Assembly (NCBI GenBank): GCA_948616985.1
Contig: CAPGDO010000009.1
Location: forward strand, 1 to 64,000
Direction: 5' to 3'
From: MGBC163016 sp910588905
GTDB lineage: Bacteria; Actinomycetota; Coriobacteriia; Coriobacteriales; Eggerthellaceae
DNA length: 64,000 nt
Shown here: in pieces, positions 32,971-43,075 of the stretch
Layout of the letters: each line of letters opens with the position of its first letter
Numbering within the stretch: position 1 is the first letter of the stretch
Program-made: the position numbers and the translations under genes
Notes under the pieces: generated by a model
The model's input: only the letters and a program-made list of their open reading frames with translations
The model's database searches: none
Told to the model about the DNA's origin: nothing

Positions 32971-35900
32971 TCAGAACGGATCGGGGTAGAAGCGCAGACC
33001 GTCGGGAAGGCGCACGAAGCCTGCCTCCTGAAGGAGTCCCTCGAAGACAGAACCTAGAACCGACCGTCCATTCACCCGTTGCACCAACAGCTTCTTCCGA
33101 ACCAGTCCTGAACCTTGGGCTCTTGCCCGCTGGACCACAGAGCGCACGAGAGCATCCAAGGCATCTTGCATCAATTCCTCATCCTCTGTGAACATCAGCA
33201 CATAACGCAGCCGAGGGGCTGCATAGATCACCGGAGAGCCCCCACGGAATACGACGAGGGCATCAGGGACCCTCCGCGGCTTGTCCTTGCATCCATCAGG
33301 GGCGCTCATGCCGGGCCAGGGCAGCCCCTGCCCATAGAGGCAGGCCGGGTCCTCCGCTGATAGGACCGTGAACCTTAAGGCATCCCCCTCCTGCTCTTCA
33401 GTCCGCAGCTCTTCCACCGTATCAAGGTCAGCATATTGGACAGGACCCAAGCCTTCCACGAACATCCCCCGAAGAAGCCGCCCCCGCTCCTCCCAGGACT
33501 TGAGATAGGGCTCGAACACGGGAAGACCTCCGGGAAGCCCTGAGAGGAGCGCGGTATCACGAGTCACCACGGCGTAGCGGTCCAAAGCTGACTCCACGAG
33601 GGCTACCCCTTGCAAGGTAGGCTCTACCTGAGGCTCGATCACCTCGTGCCACATACCCGTCAAGGATCCGTAGGCCGATGCGATGCTCACTGCCTTATCC
33701 GTAGCCTGTTTCACGGCGGCCTGATAGCCAACCCCTTGGCGCGAACGACCCCGACGACTGCTGGCACGACGAGAGCGCGGAGGTGCTACCTTTGGCTGGG
33801 CGGTCCCCGTTGCCACGCGCACGGCTTCGAAGCTGGTGGTCATCACCTTCCCCGCCCAGAGCTTGGCCATCAAAGACCCTGCCTCAGCGATATCAAGCTC
33901 CAAGCGCTCCCCCTCCAAGGGTGCGAAGGGGGAATCCGTCGGGAAGAAGGCAACGAGCTTCTGGGATGCCCTTGATGGGGCATCGCCTTGAGCGTCATCC
34001 TTCGAAGCATCCGTCTTCCCCACCCAGCAGATATCCCGAGATGCCAGCAGCTCATCGAGCATCCCCGGCTTGTACCCAGGCACGCGCGCCGGGAAGACAA
34101 CGGCCTCCCAGAGACCCGCTTCCAAGAAGACCCCTTCGAACCGAGCGATGACCTCCGCCAACTGGTCCAGAGGCTCAAGTTCCTCCTCTCCCCGCAGATT
34201 TCCTCCGATCCCCTGCAGGGAGAAGAGATAGCGCATATAAGCAGCCAATGACACCGGACTCACTGCCGAGCGCGCCTTCGCCAAAGAACGTGCGCGAATG
34301 CGGTCGTAGACCTCTTTCCAGATCCAGGAGAACCGTCTATCCCCGTTGCCAGAGGGGTTCTTGAAGCTCCCGGTGAGCAGCTTGCCTTCAGCCCGTAATT
34401 GCTCCAAGGTCCCTTCGATGAGCGCCTCCCCCAAACCGAAAGCGCAGGCCGCTTCTGCGGTAGTGAAGGGTCCATGGGTCCGCCCATACCGGGCAACCAG
34501 CTCCTTCAGCGGATCGGCCGGAAGACGCGGAGCGCCTTGGAGGGCCCAGGCGGGAACTTCTACCCCGAGCGCCTTCTTGAGAGCAGGAGCATCGGAAACG
34601 CCGACCCACTTCTCCTGGCCACCCACCACCGCCTGATGAGCACGCCTTTGGCACTCCAGCTCAGAGAGGGCTTCCTCTATCCCCTCAGAGGGAATACGCT
34701 CACGGACCTCTTCTGTGGTGAGCGGCCCCAGCACCCTCAAGAGGTCCGCCACTGCTTCTGTCATCGGGAGCGAAGATTGTCCCGAAGCGCCCTTCGGGAA
34801 CGCTCTCAGCCGTTGGAGCTCCGCTGCTACCTCAGCCACGACCTCTTCGTCCACCACATCCCCGATATCCACCGCACCCAATAGCTCGTTCAAGAGCGTA
34901 GGATCAGCGACCGCCAGAGAGGCGCGACGCTCAGCCGTAGGCAGGTCACCCTCATAGAGATGTTCGGCCACATACCCGAAGAGAAGCGGAGCGCTGAACG
35001 GGGATGGAACCGTTGTATGCACCTCCAGGATGCGAATGGCTCCCCCATCAAGCTGCTCCATGACCGTGCGCAACCCCTCCATGTCATAGACATCCTGCAG
35101 GCATTCCCGCACGGCCTCAGCGAAGATGGGGAGGTCAGGGTACCCACGCGCCGCCTCAAGGAGCTGGGACCCTTTGAGTCGTTGGAGCCACAGGGGCGCA
35201 CGCTTGCCGAATGACTGCGTCGGCATCAGGAGGGCGCGGGCGGCGCATTCGCGGAACCGCGCCGCGAAGACCGAGGTCTGGGAGACGGAAGCGCGCACGA
35301 TCTCCTCTATCTCGGGAACGCTGAACAGGAATGCGTCAGGGCTCGGAGCGAATCCAGCAGCTTCAGGCAGGGGAATGACGATGCCGTCATCCTGAGCCAG
35401 CACCTGAGGACAGTAGCCATGCTCATGGAGGATGCGCTGGGAAACGGCCAAGGCCCAAGGCTCATGGACGCGCTTGCCGAAGGGGGAATGGAGGACGATG
35501 CGGAGATCGCCCATCTCATCCGGGCATACCTCCAGCACCAACGTCTGGTCCGTGGGAACCGCCCCCGTAGCCCTCCACTGGCTGCGCACCACCTGGAGGA
35601 GGTTATCCCGAGCATACCCGTCCAACCCGATGCGCTTGATACGGTCTTCGAAGGCGCTCGAATCCATGAGCGTACAGGAGTCAGCTGTGCTGTCAGAACC
35701 GGAGCCAGCTTCGCATCTCTCGTCTTCCGTGACGACCTGCTCAGCTGCCCGGAGGAACGCGCCCTTGGCGAAGCCATCTTCGAAGGGACGACCCACCCCT
35801 TCCCCATGCCAGAAAGGGAGCCGGGATGTGCGGCCTGGGGCAGGCTCTACCAGAACGCGATCGCTGGCGATCTGGGTTATGCGCCAAGGACTGGTGCCCA

Positions 35901-37869
35901 GGGTGATGATGTCTCCCACCCGGGATTCATGGACCATCTCCTCATCCAGCTCACCCACGCGTCGCCGCCCCTGGCGTCCGGCCCCTTCGGGAAGCATGAC
36001 CGGATACATCCCTCGGTCTGGGATGGTACCCGCACCGCCGATGGCGCACCGATGGGCCCCCGGACGCGGCCGGAGCATCCCCTCTTCCCTATCCCAGAGG
36101 ATGCGAGGGGCAAAGCCTCCTGCATCGGCGGGGAGTAAAGAGCCGCTGAGCATGGAGAGGACCGCATCGAAAGCCTCTCGGCTGAGGTCAGTGAAGCAGG
36201 CTGAGCGTCGCACCACCGCGAACCACTCATCAGCGCTGAGACCTAGGGACGCATCCTCAGCCTGATCCTCCGGCCGAGCCCCTTCCTCCAAGGCCAAGGA
36301 CCCTAAAGAGACAGCTGCTACCGTTTGCTGGGCCAGCACATCCAAAGGCGAACGGACCAAGCTCGTGCGTTCGATAGCCCCGGCGCGCATGCCCTCCACA
36401 GCCACTGCAGCATCGATGACCTCCAGGCGCGTGCGCGGGAGCACGATAGCCTGGGAGAGGCCTCCTACCTGATGATTCGCGCGCCCTACCCGCTGCAGGC
36501 CACTAGACACCGAAAGAGGGGGAGCCACTTGGATCACCAGATCCACCGACCCCATATCGATACCGAGCTCCAAGCTGGAGGTGGCCACTACACAGGGGAT
36601 CTCTCCGCGCTTGAGCTCATCCTCAACGATCTTACGCTGTTCTTTGGAGATGGACCCGTGATGAGCCTTCGCGATGACGTGCCCCTCCCCCGCCCCCGAG
36701 ACCAGCTGGGTGGTGCTGCCGATCTCTGGGCGATAGGCGAAGGGCACCTCATCTGTCCCCTCAGCATCCTCCGATATCCGTGCGAAGCGCTCGTTCAACC
36801 GTGCCGTGAGCTTCTCGCAGAGCCCGCGCGAATTGACGAACACGATGGTGGTGTGGTGAGCTATGACCTCTTGAAGGATGACGGCTTCCAGATACGGCCA
36901 GATAGAGGAGGATCCCAACTGCGAGTCAGGAGTACGAGCTGCGCCGTCTGCGGGCAGAGAGGCCTCCATGAACCTGCGCAGATCCCGATCGGTTCTCCAG
37001 GCATCCTTCTCAGTCCGCTTGGCCTTCTTGGGCGTCCCCTGCCCCGCGGCTTGGATATTGGCCATGTCAGGAACGGGCACTCGAACGCTCACGCTGATGG
37101 CAGGAGGCTCAGTCTCTTCCACGATGGTCACCGGGTGCGCGCCCCCTAAGAAGCGCGCCACATCCTCTGCTGGTCGTACCGTAGCCGAGAGTCCGATGCG
37201 TTGGGCCGGTGAAGCAAGGAGCGCATCCAAACGCTCCAAGCTCAAGGAGAGATGAGCACCACGCTTGGTCCCGGCAACGGAATGGATCTCATCCACGATG
37301 ACGGTATCCACTTGAGCCAACGTCTCGCGCGCCTTCGAAGTGAGCATGAGATAGAGGGATTCAGGGGTAGTGATGAGGATATCAGGCGGCTTGCGCACCA
37401 ATGCCCGACGCTGCTCCGGGGTGGTATCACCCGTACGGATGCCTGTGCTGACCCCCGCTTCGATGCCGTCGCGCTCGAGCATGAGCGCACTGATCTGAGC
37501 CAGCGGTTGCTGGAGGTTGCGCTCCACATCCACCCCCAGCGCCTTCAAGGGAGAGATATAGAGGACGCGCACGCCCTTGGCCTCAGCAGGTGGATCCCCC
37601 CTGCTGCCTTCGTCTTCTTCACCGCCGCCTCGCATCATCAGGCGATCTATAGCAGAGAGGAAAGCGGCCAGCGTCTTGCCAGATCCAGTGGGAGCGATGA
37701 TGAGGGCATTCTCGCCCCGCTCGATGACCTCCCAAGCCCGCTTCTGGATCTCCGTGGGTCCATCGAAGCGGCCCGAGAACCACTCGTCTACGAATCTTGA
37801 GAACGCCACCTCTTCCCCCTGCCTCCAGGCACGCCTGCTCATCATCTCACCATACTGAAGGTTTATCAT
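32971..37869 (-). CDS. lhr: Lhr-type DEAD/DEAH ATP-dependent helicase
   Basis: 1632 residues, in the range of full-length bacterial Lhr (about 1500). N-terminal helicase core: Walker A APTGSGKT (60-66), DEIH (193-196), LSATV, and motif VI HQVGRANHQVGG read here as QRVGRANHQVGG. The Lhr-core winged helix and beta-barrel follow, then a large C-terminal Lhr-CTD region with further winged-helix units (TTEEVRERIPSEGIEEAL, FTTAEAACAFGLGEALIEG). Lhr translocates 3' to 5' on single-stranded DNA and takes part in repair of alkylation and interstrand-crosslink damage. The ATG at 37869 has GGGGAT upstream but overlaps the possible TTG start of the divergent gene by 73 nt. Confidence 0.93.
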   Translation of the reverse strand: MINLQYGEMMSRRAWRQGEEVAFSRFVDEWFSGRFDGPTEIQKRAWEVIERGENALIIAPTGSGKTLAAFLSAIDRLMMRGGGEEDEGSRGDPPAEAKGVRVLYISPLKALGVDVERNLQQPLAQISALMLERDGIEAGVSTGIRTGDTTPEQRRALVRKPPDILITTPESLYLMLTSKARETLAQVDTVIVDEIHSVAGTKRGAHLSLSLERLDALLASPAQRIGLSATVRPAEDVARFLGGAHPVTIVEETEPPAISVSVRVPVPDMANIQAAGQGTPKKAKRTEKDAWRTDRDLRRFMEASLPADGAARTPDSQLGSSSIWPYLEAVILQEVIAHHTTIVFVNSRGLCEKLTARLNERFARISEDAEGTDEVPFAYRPEIGSTTQLVSGAGEGHVIAKAHHGSISKEQRKIVEDELKRGEIPCVVATSSLELGIDMGSVDLVIQVAPPLSVSSGLQRVGRANHQVGGLSQAIVLPRTRLEVIDAAVAVEGMRAGAIERTSLVRSPLDVLAQQTVAAVSLGSLALEEGARPEDQAEDASLGLSADEWFAVVRRSACFTDLSREAFDAVLSMLSGSLLPADAGGFAPRILWDREEGMLRPRPGAHRCAIGGAGTIPDRGMYPVMLPEGAGRQGRRRVGELDEEMVHESRVGDIITLGTSPWRITQIASDRVLVEPAPGRTSRLPFWHGEGVGRPFEDGFAKGAFLRAAEQVVTEDERCEAGSGSDSTADSCTLMDSSAFEDRIKRIGLDGYARDNLLQVVRSQWRATGAVPTDQTLVLEVCPDEMGDLRIVLHSPFGKRVHEPWALAVSQRILHEHGYCPQVLAQDDGIVIPLPEAAGFAPSPDAFLFSVPEIEEIVRASVSQTSVFAARFRECAARALLMPTQSFGKRAPLWLQRLKGSQLLEAARGYPDLPIFAEAVRECLQDVYDMEGLRTVMEQLDGGAIRILEVHTTVPSPFSAPLLFGYVAEHLYEGDLPTAERRASLAVADPTLLNELLGAVDIGDVVDEEVVAEVAAELQRLRAFPKGASGQSSLPMTEAVADLLRVLGPLTTEEVRERIPSEGIEEALSELECQRRAHQAVVGGQEKWVGVSDAPALKKALGVEVPAWALQGAPRLPADPLKELVARYGRTHGPFTTAEAACAFGLGEALIEGTLEQLRAEGKLLTGSFKNPSGNGDRRFSWIWKEVYDRIRARSLAKARSAVSPVSLAAYMRYLFSLQGIGGNLRGEEELEPLDQLAEVIARFEGVFLEAGLWEAVVFPARVPGYKPGMLDELLASRDICWVGKTDASKDDAQGDAPSRASQKLVAFFPTDSPFAPLEGERLELDIAEAGSLMAKLWAGKVMTTSFEAVRVATGTAQPKVAPPRSRRASSRRGRSRQGVGYQAAVKQATDKAVSIASAYGSLTGMWHEVIEPQVEPTLQGVALVESALDRYAVVTRDTALLSGLPGGLPVFEPYLKSWEERGRLLRGMFVEGLGPVQYADLDTVEELRTEEQEGDALRFTVLSAEDPACLYGQGLPWPGMSAPDGCKDKPRRVPDALVVFRGGSPVIYAAPRLRYVLMFTEDEELMQDALDALVRSVVQRARAQGSGLVRKKLLVQRVNGRSVLGSVFEGLLQEAGFVRLPDGLRFYPDPF

Positions 37870-40800
37870 ATATCCCCAAAAGAGCGAAGGAAAGCATCAT
37901 CGAGGATCGATACCGTTTAGGACTGGATGCAGGTTCGAAGACCATCAAAGCCGTCCTCTTGGATGAAGACGGTTCGCTCGTCCGCGCCCTCTACAAAAGG
38001 CACGGTTCCAATATCAAGGAAACGCTGCGTGAGGTCATCCACGAGCTCACATGGCTCCAGGGGGACCTGCCGGTCACGGTCAGCGTCACCGGATCCGCTG
38101 GTATCAGTGTCTCGGAGCTGTTGGGCATCCCTTTCGTCCAGGAGGTCATCGCCACCACCGAAGCCGTGCGCGCTTACCATCCCGAGGCAGATGCCATCAT
38201 CGAGCTCGGGGGCGAAGATGCCAAAGTGGTGTATCTGACCGGTGGCGTAGAGCAGCGCATGAACGCCACCTGCGCGGGAGGCACGGGTGGTTTCATCGAC
38301 ACCATAGCCTTCATGCTAGGAGTGCGCACTTCGAACATAAGTACGCTGGCTTTAGGCGCACGCCGCATCTATCCCATTGCCAGTCGCTGTGCGGTCTTCG
38401 CCCAGACCGATGTGCGCCCTCTCCTGAACGAAGGGGCATCCAAGGCAGACATCGCCGCCAGCGCCCTGGACGCCGTGGTCCGTCAGACCTTGGGCGGCCT
38501 GGCCTGCGGGCGTCCCATCCAGGGTAACGTGGTGTTCCTGGGCGGACCCATGGAGTTCATCCCCGCTCTGGTCCAACGTTTCCGGGACGCTCTGGACCTG
38601 GACCGACACGCCACCATCAAACCAGAGAACGCCCATCTCTATCCGGCCCTCGGTTCTCTGTTCGCTACAGAGCTGGATAGGGACCAGGAGGACCAACGCT
38701 ACTGGTCTTTGGGTGAGCTCGAACGGGTATTAGCGAGCGAGGAGACGAAGCTGGATGCCACCGGTCTTGCCCGGCTCGAACCCCTCTTCGACACCGAAGA
38801 GGACCTTTCCTGCTTCCAGCAGCGTCACGCCCGGGCTGACTTCCCCAAGGCCTCGCTGATCGATGCCCAAGGGCCGCTCTACCTCGGCATAGACTCCGGT
38901 TCCACCACCGCAAAGCTGGCCTTGATCGACGAAGCAGGGCATCTCCTCCATGCGGACTACCAACCCATCCGTGGAGACATGATCGGCACCATCCGCTCCC
39001 TCCTGGAGCAGATGCTCATCCAACTGCCTCGACAGGCCCGCAAGGGGGTCGAGCTGCCCTATCTAGCCCAGGCAGCAGCCACCGGCTATGGCGAAGAGAC
39101 GCTCAGAAAGGGATTTGGGGTGGACCTCGGGATAGTGGAGACCACAGCCCATGTACGCGCAGCCGAAGAGCTCTGCCCAGATGTCTCCTTCGTCTTAGAT
39201 ATCGGCGGCCAGGACATGAAGTCGCTCTGGCTGTCGAAGGGGTCAATTAATGATGCGGTATTGAACGAGGCCTGCTCCAGCGGGTGCGGTGCATTCGTGG
39301 AAGGCACTGCCCATGGGTTGAGGTCCACTCCCACAGCCTTCGCCTCGGCGGCCTTGCGAGCAAAAGCCCCGGTGGATCTAGGAACGAAGTGCACGGTCTT
39401 CATGGCCTCGCGGGTCAAGCATGCCCAGAAGGTCGGCGCATCGGTAGAGGATATCGCTGCGGGCGTATCCTATTCGGTAGTCCACAATGCGCTCTATCGG
39501 ATCATCGGGCGTCAGAGGTTATCGACCCTGGGCAGCCGGATCGTGGTCCAAGGAGGAGCCTTCAGATCCGATGCTATCCTACGCGCCTTTGAGCTGGCCT
39601 GCGGACAAGAGGTCATTCGCCCCAGCAGATCCCACCTCATGGGTGCCATAGGAGCCGCCCTCATTGCCCGGGATAGAGCGAAGGCAGGCCAGCGCTCATC
39701 GCTCATCTCCTTGGAGCAGCTCAAGGAGATGGAACCTGAGCGAAGGTCTGGATGGTGCGCTGGATGCGCCAATGCGTGCAAGCTGTCTGTCCTGGATTTC
39801 GGCAATGCCACTCCCCTCATCACAGGGAACCGGTGCGAGACCGGCTCAGACCCAGCCTTCGTCCGCTTCGGGAGCACCTCTGCTCCTGCCACCCTTGTGC
39901 TCCCTGAGCCACTGGAACCTGCCGAGCATCGCCCGTCACAGCTCCCGAACCTCATCGCCCGAGAGCAAGCGCTCATCACCCAATGCTCCCATCCGAAGAG
40001 CACCGGCCAGAGATCCTCTGTGCGCGTAGGGGTGATGGATGCCCTGGAGGCTTATGGGCATCTTCCCTTCTGGACGCACCTGATGGCTTCTCTCGGCTTT
40101 TCCGTGGTCACTCCTCGCCAGGCCATCCCTCCCAAGATCAAGGCCAAGGCCTGGGAGACGGTCTCCGCAGAAAGCCTGTGCCATCCAGCGAAGCTGGCTC
40201 ATGCGAAGGCATTCGACCTGTACGATCAAGGGGTGGATGCGCTCTTCTTCCCTCAGGCTCAACGAGCATCCCACTGCTCGGTCACCTGCGAGTATCCCTT
40301 AGCGCTCAAAGACGGCATCCGTTGGCTGCGAGACGGAACGGTGCCCTTGATAGCACCCTGTCTCTCTTCCACCAAGCCTTCCGTCCTCCGTAAGGATCCC
40401 GAGGACGTGCAGCGCCTTCTGGCGGCGCTGATCCCTCTGGCAAAGGCTGCTGGCCAGCCCATCTCAGAAGAGGAGCTTCATGGTGCCCTAGAGAAGGCCT
40501 GGGCTGAGCAGCTCGGATTCGAACGGACTCTGGCGAAGGAGACCGAGCAAGCCCTCGCCCTCTTGGAAGAGGATGCGTCTCTGAAAGCGGTCCTGTTGGC
40601 CGGAAGGCCCTACCACGCAGATGAGTCCATCATGCATGGCATAGATGAGATCCTTTCGTCTCTGGGATTCATCGTGCTCGGGATGACCGGAACCGCTCCG
40701 CTCTTGAGAGCGGTGACCCTTGATGGCGAAGACCCTTCCTGGAAGCAAGCCAAACGGCTGATGAGGGCAGCTCATCTCATCACCTCTCACCCGCGTCTTG

Positions 40801-41738
40801 AGCTGGTATGCCTCCAATCCTTCGGCTGCGGCTACGATGCCATCTCCTTAGAGAGCGTGCGTTCCTTCCTCCAGCAACTAGGCCATCCGTTCACCGCCCT
40901 CAAAGTGGACGAGATGGTGGAGACGGCTCACATCAGGATCCGCCTGCGCACCCTGGCGGAATCCCTGGATACCGAACGAAGGGGTCTAACTGAGGGTGCC
41001 ATCCCGGGCACGTCCCTCAAGGCAGATGCCCTTCCACCGATACCATCCGATCCATCAGCACCTTCTTCCTCAAGGCGCCCTTTGACAGAAGGTGACGTTG
41101 CCCGAGCGCGGCTCTCTCCCTTGAAGGATGCCTGCTTCACGGCGAATATCCTGGGTGCCCAGGCTTGCAGCGCCTTGGAGGAAGACCCAGATGCCGGTGA
41201 GGTCACCTTACCCGAGACCTGCAAGCGCTGCATGAACGAAGCGGTGCCGCTCATAGCCGAGCAGACCCTCGGGCTCAGAGCAACCGTGAGATGGACCACA
41301 CCTTCGGAAGCGGAGGAAGATCCGCGCCTCCCTGTTCCTGCTGAAGGGAAGGACCGCCCCCGCATCGGGCTTCTGGGCAATCCGCTCCTGGTGTTCGAAC
41401 CGCTCGTGAATGATGATGCCATCGCGCTGATCGGGAGCCTGGGATGCCAAGTGGTGCTCCCTGAAGAGCACGCCCTCTATGCTGAGAACGTCAGCTATCT
41501 CGATCAGCTTGACCGCTTCCATGAGCTTGGAGTGGATCATGTGATCTACCTCCAGAGCTTCGGCTGCGTGAAGGGTCACGTCCACGCCCGGGGACAACTC
41601 CACCGCTTCGCCGAACGCTTCCCTGATATGCCGATCACGGTCATCGACCACGACCCGGAATCCTCTGCGCTCAACCGTGAGAACCGCATCCGCCTCATCG
41701 TGGAGGCAGCGAAACGACGCGCAAGGGTCCAGGAATGA
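37797..41738 (+). CDS. Giant BadF/BadG activase - 2-hydroxyacyl-CoA dehydratase-type fusion
   Basis: Up to 1313 residues. Two BcrAD/BadFG ATPase domains lie in tandem: the first starts at RLGLDAGSKTIKAVLLDE and has GGEDAKVVYL and NATCAGGTGGF; the second starts at YLGIDSGSTTAKLALIDE and has DIGGQDMK and NEACSSGCGAF. The C-terminal half holds DUF2229-like and dehydratase-like regions with Cys-rich elements (WCAGCANACKL; ETCKRCMNEAVPL). Family members use ATP to inject single electrons into 2-hydroxyacyl-CoA dehydratases or benzoyl-CoA reductases. The start is uncertain: after the TTG at 37797 there is no ATG, GTG, TTG or CTG until inside the first domain; an ATC at 37899 has a good GAAGGAAAG ribosome site. 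Confidence 0.88.
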   Translation: MRTPPLPPASRHACSSSHHTEGLSYIPKRAKESIIEDRYRLGLDAGSKTIKAVLLDEDGSLVRALYKRHGSNIKETLREVIHELTWLQGDLPVTVSVTGSAGISVSELLGIPFVQEVIATTEAVRAYHPEADAIIELGGEDAKVVYLTGGVEQRMNATCAGGTGGFIDTIAFMLGVRTSNISTLALGARRIYPIASRCAVFAQTDVRPLLNEGASKADIAASALDAVVRQTLGGLACGRPIQGNVVFLGGPMEFIPALVQRFRDALDLDRHATIKPENAHLYPALGSLFATELDRDQEDQRYWSLGELERVLASEETKLDATGLARLEPLFDTEEDLSCFQQRHARADFPKASLIDAQGPLYLGIDSGSTTAKLALIDEAGHLLHADYQPIRGDMIGTIRSLLEQMLIQLPRQARKGVELPYLAQAAATGYGEETLRKGFGVDLGIVETTAHVRAAEELCPDVSFVLDIGGQDMKSLWLSKGSINDAVLNEACSSGCGAFVEGTAHGLRSTPTAFASAALRAKAPVDLGTKCTVFMASRVKHAQKVGASVEDIAAGVSYSVVHNALYRIIGRQRLSTLGSRIVVQGGAFRSDAILRAFELACGQEVIRPSRSHLMGAIGAALIARDRAKAGQRSSLISLEQLKEMEPERRSGWCAGCANACKLSVLDFGNATPLITGNRCETGSDPAFVRFGSTSAPATLVLPEPLEPAEHRPSQLPNLIAREQALITQCSHPKSTGQRSSVRVGVMDALEAYGHLPFWTHLMASLGFSVVTPRQAIPPKIKAKAWETVSAESLCHPAKLAHAKAFDLYDQGVDALFFPQAQRASHCSVTCEYPLALKDGIRWLRDGTVPLIAPCLSSTKPSVLRKDPEDVQRLLAALIPLAKAAGQPISEEELHGALEKAWAEQLGFERTLAKETEQALALLEEDASLKAVLLAGRPYHADESIMHGIDEILSSLGFIVLGMTGTAPLLRAVTLDGEDPSWKQAKRLMRAAHLITSHPRLELVCLQSFGCGYDAISLESVRSFLQQLGHPFTALKVDEMVETAHIRIRLRTLAESLDTERRGLTEGAIPGTSLKADALPPIPSDPSAPSSSRRPLTEGDVARARLSPLKDACFTANILGAQACSALEEDPDAGEVTLPETCKRCMNEAVPLIAEQTLGLRATVRWTTPSEAEEDPRLPVPAEGKDRPRIGLLGNPLLVFEPLVNDDAIALIGSLGCQVVLPEEHALYAENVSYLDQLDRFHELGVDHVIYLQSFGCVKGHVHARGQLHRFAERFPDMPITVIDHDPESSALNRENRIRLIVEAAKRRARVQE

Positions 41739-41741
41739 GAA

Positions 41742-41767
41742 AGAGGCTGAGCCGAAGCCCAGCCTCT
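41742..41767 (-). terminator. Hairpin next to an A8G8 tract
   Basis: AGAGGCTG (41742-41749) pairs with CAGCCTCT (41760-41767), 10-nt loop. On the minus strand it is followed by TTTCTC, a weak T-run; on the plus strand it is followed by C, eight A and eight G. It most likely ends the minus-strand small-gene operon, 33 nt after the acidic peptide gene. Confidence 0.5.
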
Positions 41768-41800
41768 CAAAAAAAAGGGGGGGGTATCAGAAAGGCTTCC

Positions 41801-42052
41801 TTAGGCCTTGTCTGCAGCATCACCGATGCGATCAGCATCCTCGGCAGCAACCTGTGCCACCGCGCTGCCATCCTCAAGGGCCTCTTCCGCCCTTGCAGCG
41901 CGACCATAGGCCTCGGCAGCCTCCGCCGCTTCGCCGACTTCGCCCAGGACGCCCCTATCATCATGCTCCCGCGCATCGAATTCACGCTCGATGGCTTCAG
42001 CCTTCACAGACTCCTCTTCTTTGATGGCTACTTCCCTATCCAGTTCGCTCAT
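41801..42052 (-). CDS. Small acidic, charged protein of unknown function
   Basis: 83 residues, very rich in Glu, Asp and Ala, with the helical pattern AEAIEREFDAREHDDRG and repeated GEAAEAAEAYGRAARAEEAL; probably one long helix or coiled coil. I recognise no family. Support for a real gene: a strong GAGAGGAGAAGGACC ribosome site before the ATG, same strand and close spacing (77 nt) to the ATPase gene upstream, and a hairpin after the stop. The opposite strand is also open here, so confidence is moderate. Confidence 0.55.
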   Translation of the reverse strand: MSELDREVAIKEEESVKAEAIEREFDAREHDDRGVLGEVGEAAEAAEAYGRAARAEEALEDGSAVAQVAAEDADRIGDAADKA

Positions 42053-42129
42053 GGTCCTTCTCCTCTCGTTTCATCGGTCTTGTTCTCACGAGGGTTGCCG
42101 GATACCCTATTCCCGGCATCAGACCCTCC

Positions 42130-42831
42130 TTAAGAGACGCCAAGAAGCTCCCGTACCCGCTCAGCCTTTAGCTCGCTTCCTGCGGGCTCCTCTGTCTGGG
42201 TCAAGAGATAGCGGACGGCGTTGCGGATATCATCGGGGCCTTGGGCGAAACCGTTGGCGATGAAGGCCAAGGCATCATCGCTGAGCACAGGAGCACTGTC
42301 GCGGCTTCCCCGGACCGTGTCCTGCACGCGCCGGGCGAACTCCACCCATCCAGACCCGTCCAACGGCTCCACGCTGATCTGCCGAAAGCCATCCAATGCG
42401 CCTTCGAGCTCTGGTCCATCCACCTCTGCCATGGGAACGTCGGAGATGACCACCGTGCTCAAACCCTTGGCATTGCGGGCACTCAGGAGCAGCCGCGCCA
42501 ACGACGGTCCGATATCAGGGGCCGCGAAGAGGCTCTCGAACCCGTCCAAGAGCAGGATGTCCACCTCTCCTATCTCATCCAGGAAGCCATCGTTCACGCC
42601 GCTCTTGAGCGATGCCATCACCTCTTGGCTGTGGCAGGAGATGATCCTCCGGGTGGAGAGCAGATCCTTCTCTCGTCCCCGCGCGTAGGCCACTGATGAC
42701 TTCCCTGAACCCGCAGGGCCCCAGATGAACAGCCGCTGCGCTTCCGGATGGCTCCTCCCGATGGATAGGATGGCCTCGAATGCCTCCTTGTTCCCCTCGG
42801 TGATGACCATCTCATCAAGCAGTGTGGTCAT
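42130..42831 (-). CDS. DnaA/Hda-like AAA+ ATPase
   Basis: About 233 residues from the ATG at 42831, which has a GAGGTGG ribosome site; it starts 16 nt before the end of the upstream gene. The N-terminal TTLLDEMVITEGNKEAFEAI corresponds to the DnaA/Hda domain III entry, Walker A is GPAGSGKSSVAYA, Walker B is VDILLLDGFESLF (Gly in place of the usual second acidic residue), and sensor 1 lies in STVVISDVP. The C-terminal lid (LSDDALAFIANGFAQGPDDIRNAV) fits Hda/RarA-like initiator ATPases. DnaA domain IV is absent, so it cannot bind oriC as DnaA does. It could regulate DnaA or serve another loader function. Confidence 0.72.
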   Translation of the reverse strand: MTTLLDEMVITEGNKEAFEAILSIGRSHPEAQRLFIWGPAGSGKSSVAYARGREKDLLSTRRIISCHSQEVMASLKSGVNDGFLDEIGEVDILLLDGFESLFAAPDIGPSLARLLLSARNAKGLSTVVISDVPMAEVDGPELEGALDGFRQISVEPLDGSGWVEFARRVQDTVRGSRDSAPVLSDDALAFIANGFAQGPDDIRNAVRYLLTQTEEPAGSELKAERVRELLGVS

Positions 42832-43060
42832 GGGTTCCCACCTCGCTTCCCCTTTGAGGGCTTCTCTCTTGCGATGAGCTGCGCGCTTTCCCTGCTCCGG
42901 CAGGTTGGAAGGCAACGTATCCACAGGCAGAACAGGTGCCCGTAGCCGGGTCCACCTCACCTCCGCACTGGAAGCAGGTGATGGTAGCGGGAGGGGTGTA
43001 GAAGATGCTGTCCTCCCGATACTTGCCGCACCGACCGCATTGGGTGCAGGGATAGCACAT
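42815..43060 (-). CDS. Cys-rich mini-protein, MCYPCT family (copy 1)
   Basis: 81 residues. It starts MCYPCTQCGRCG, a CxxCxxCxxC block, followed by TCFQCGG and TCSACGY, two CxxC knuckles. These could bind zinc (paired zinc ribbons) or an FeS cluster at the N-terminus. The tail is charged and disordered. A 61-residue relative with the same start and the same Cys spacing type is encoded at 60377-60562. It sits 15 nt after the FKBP gene and overlaps the AAA gene by 17 nt, so it is part of that operon. Confidence 0.68.
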   Translation of the reverse strand: MCYPCTQCGRCGKYREDSIFYTPPATITCFQCGGEVDPATGTCSACGYVAFQPAGAGKARSSSQERSPQRGSEVGTHDHTA

Positions 43061-43075
43061 GGCGTCCGGGCCCTT

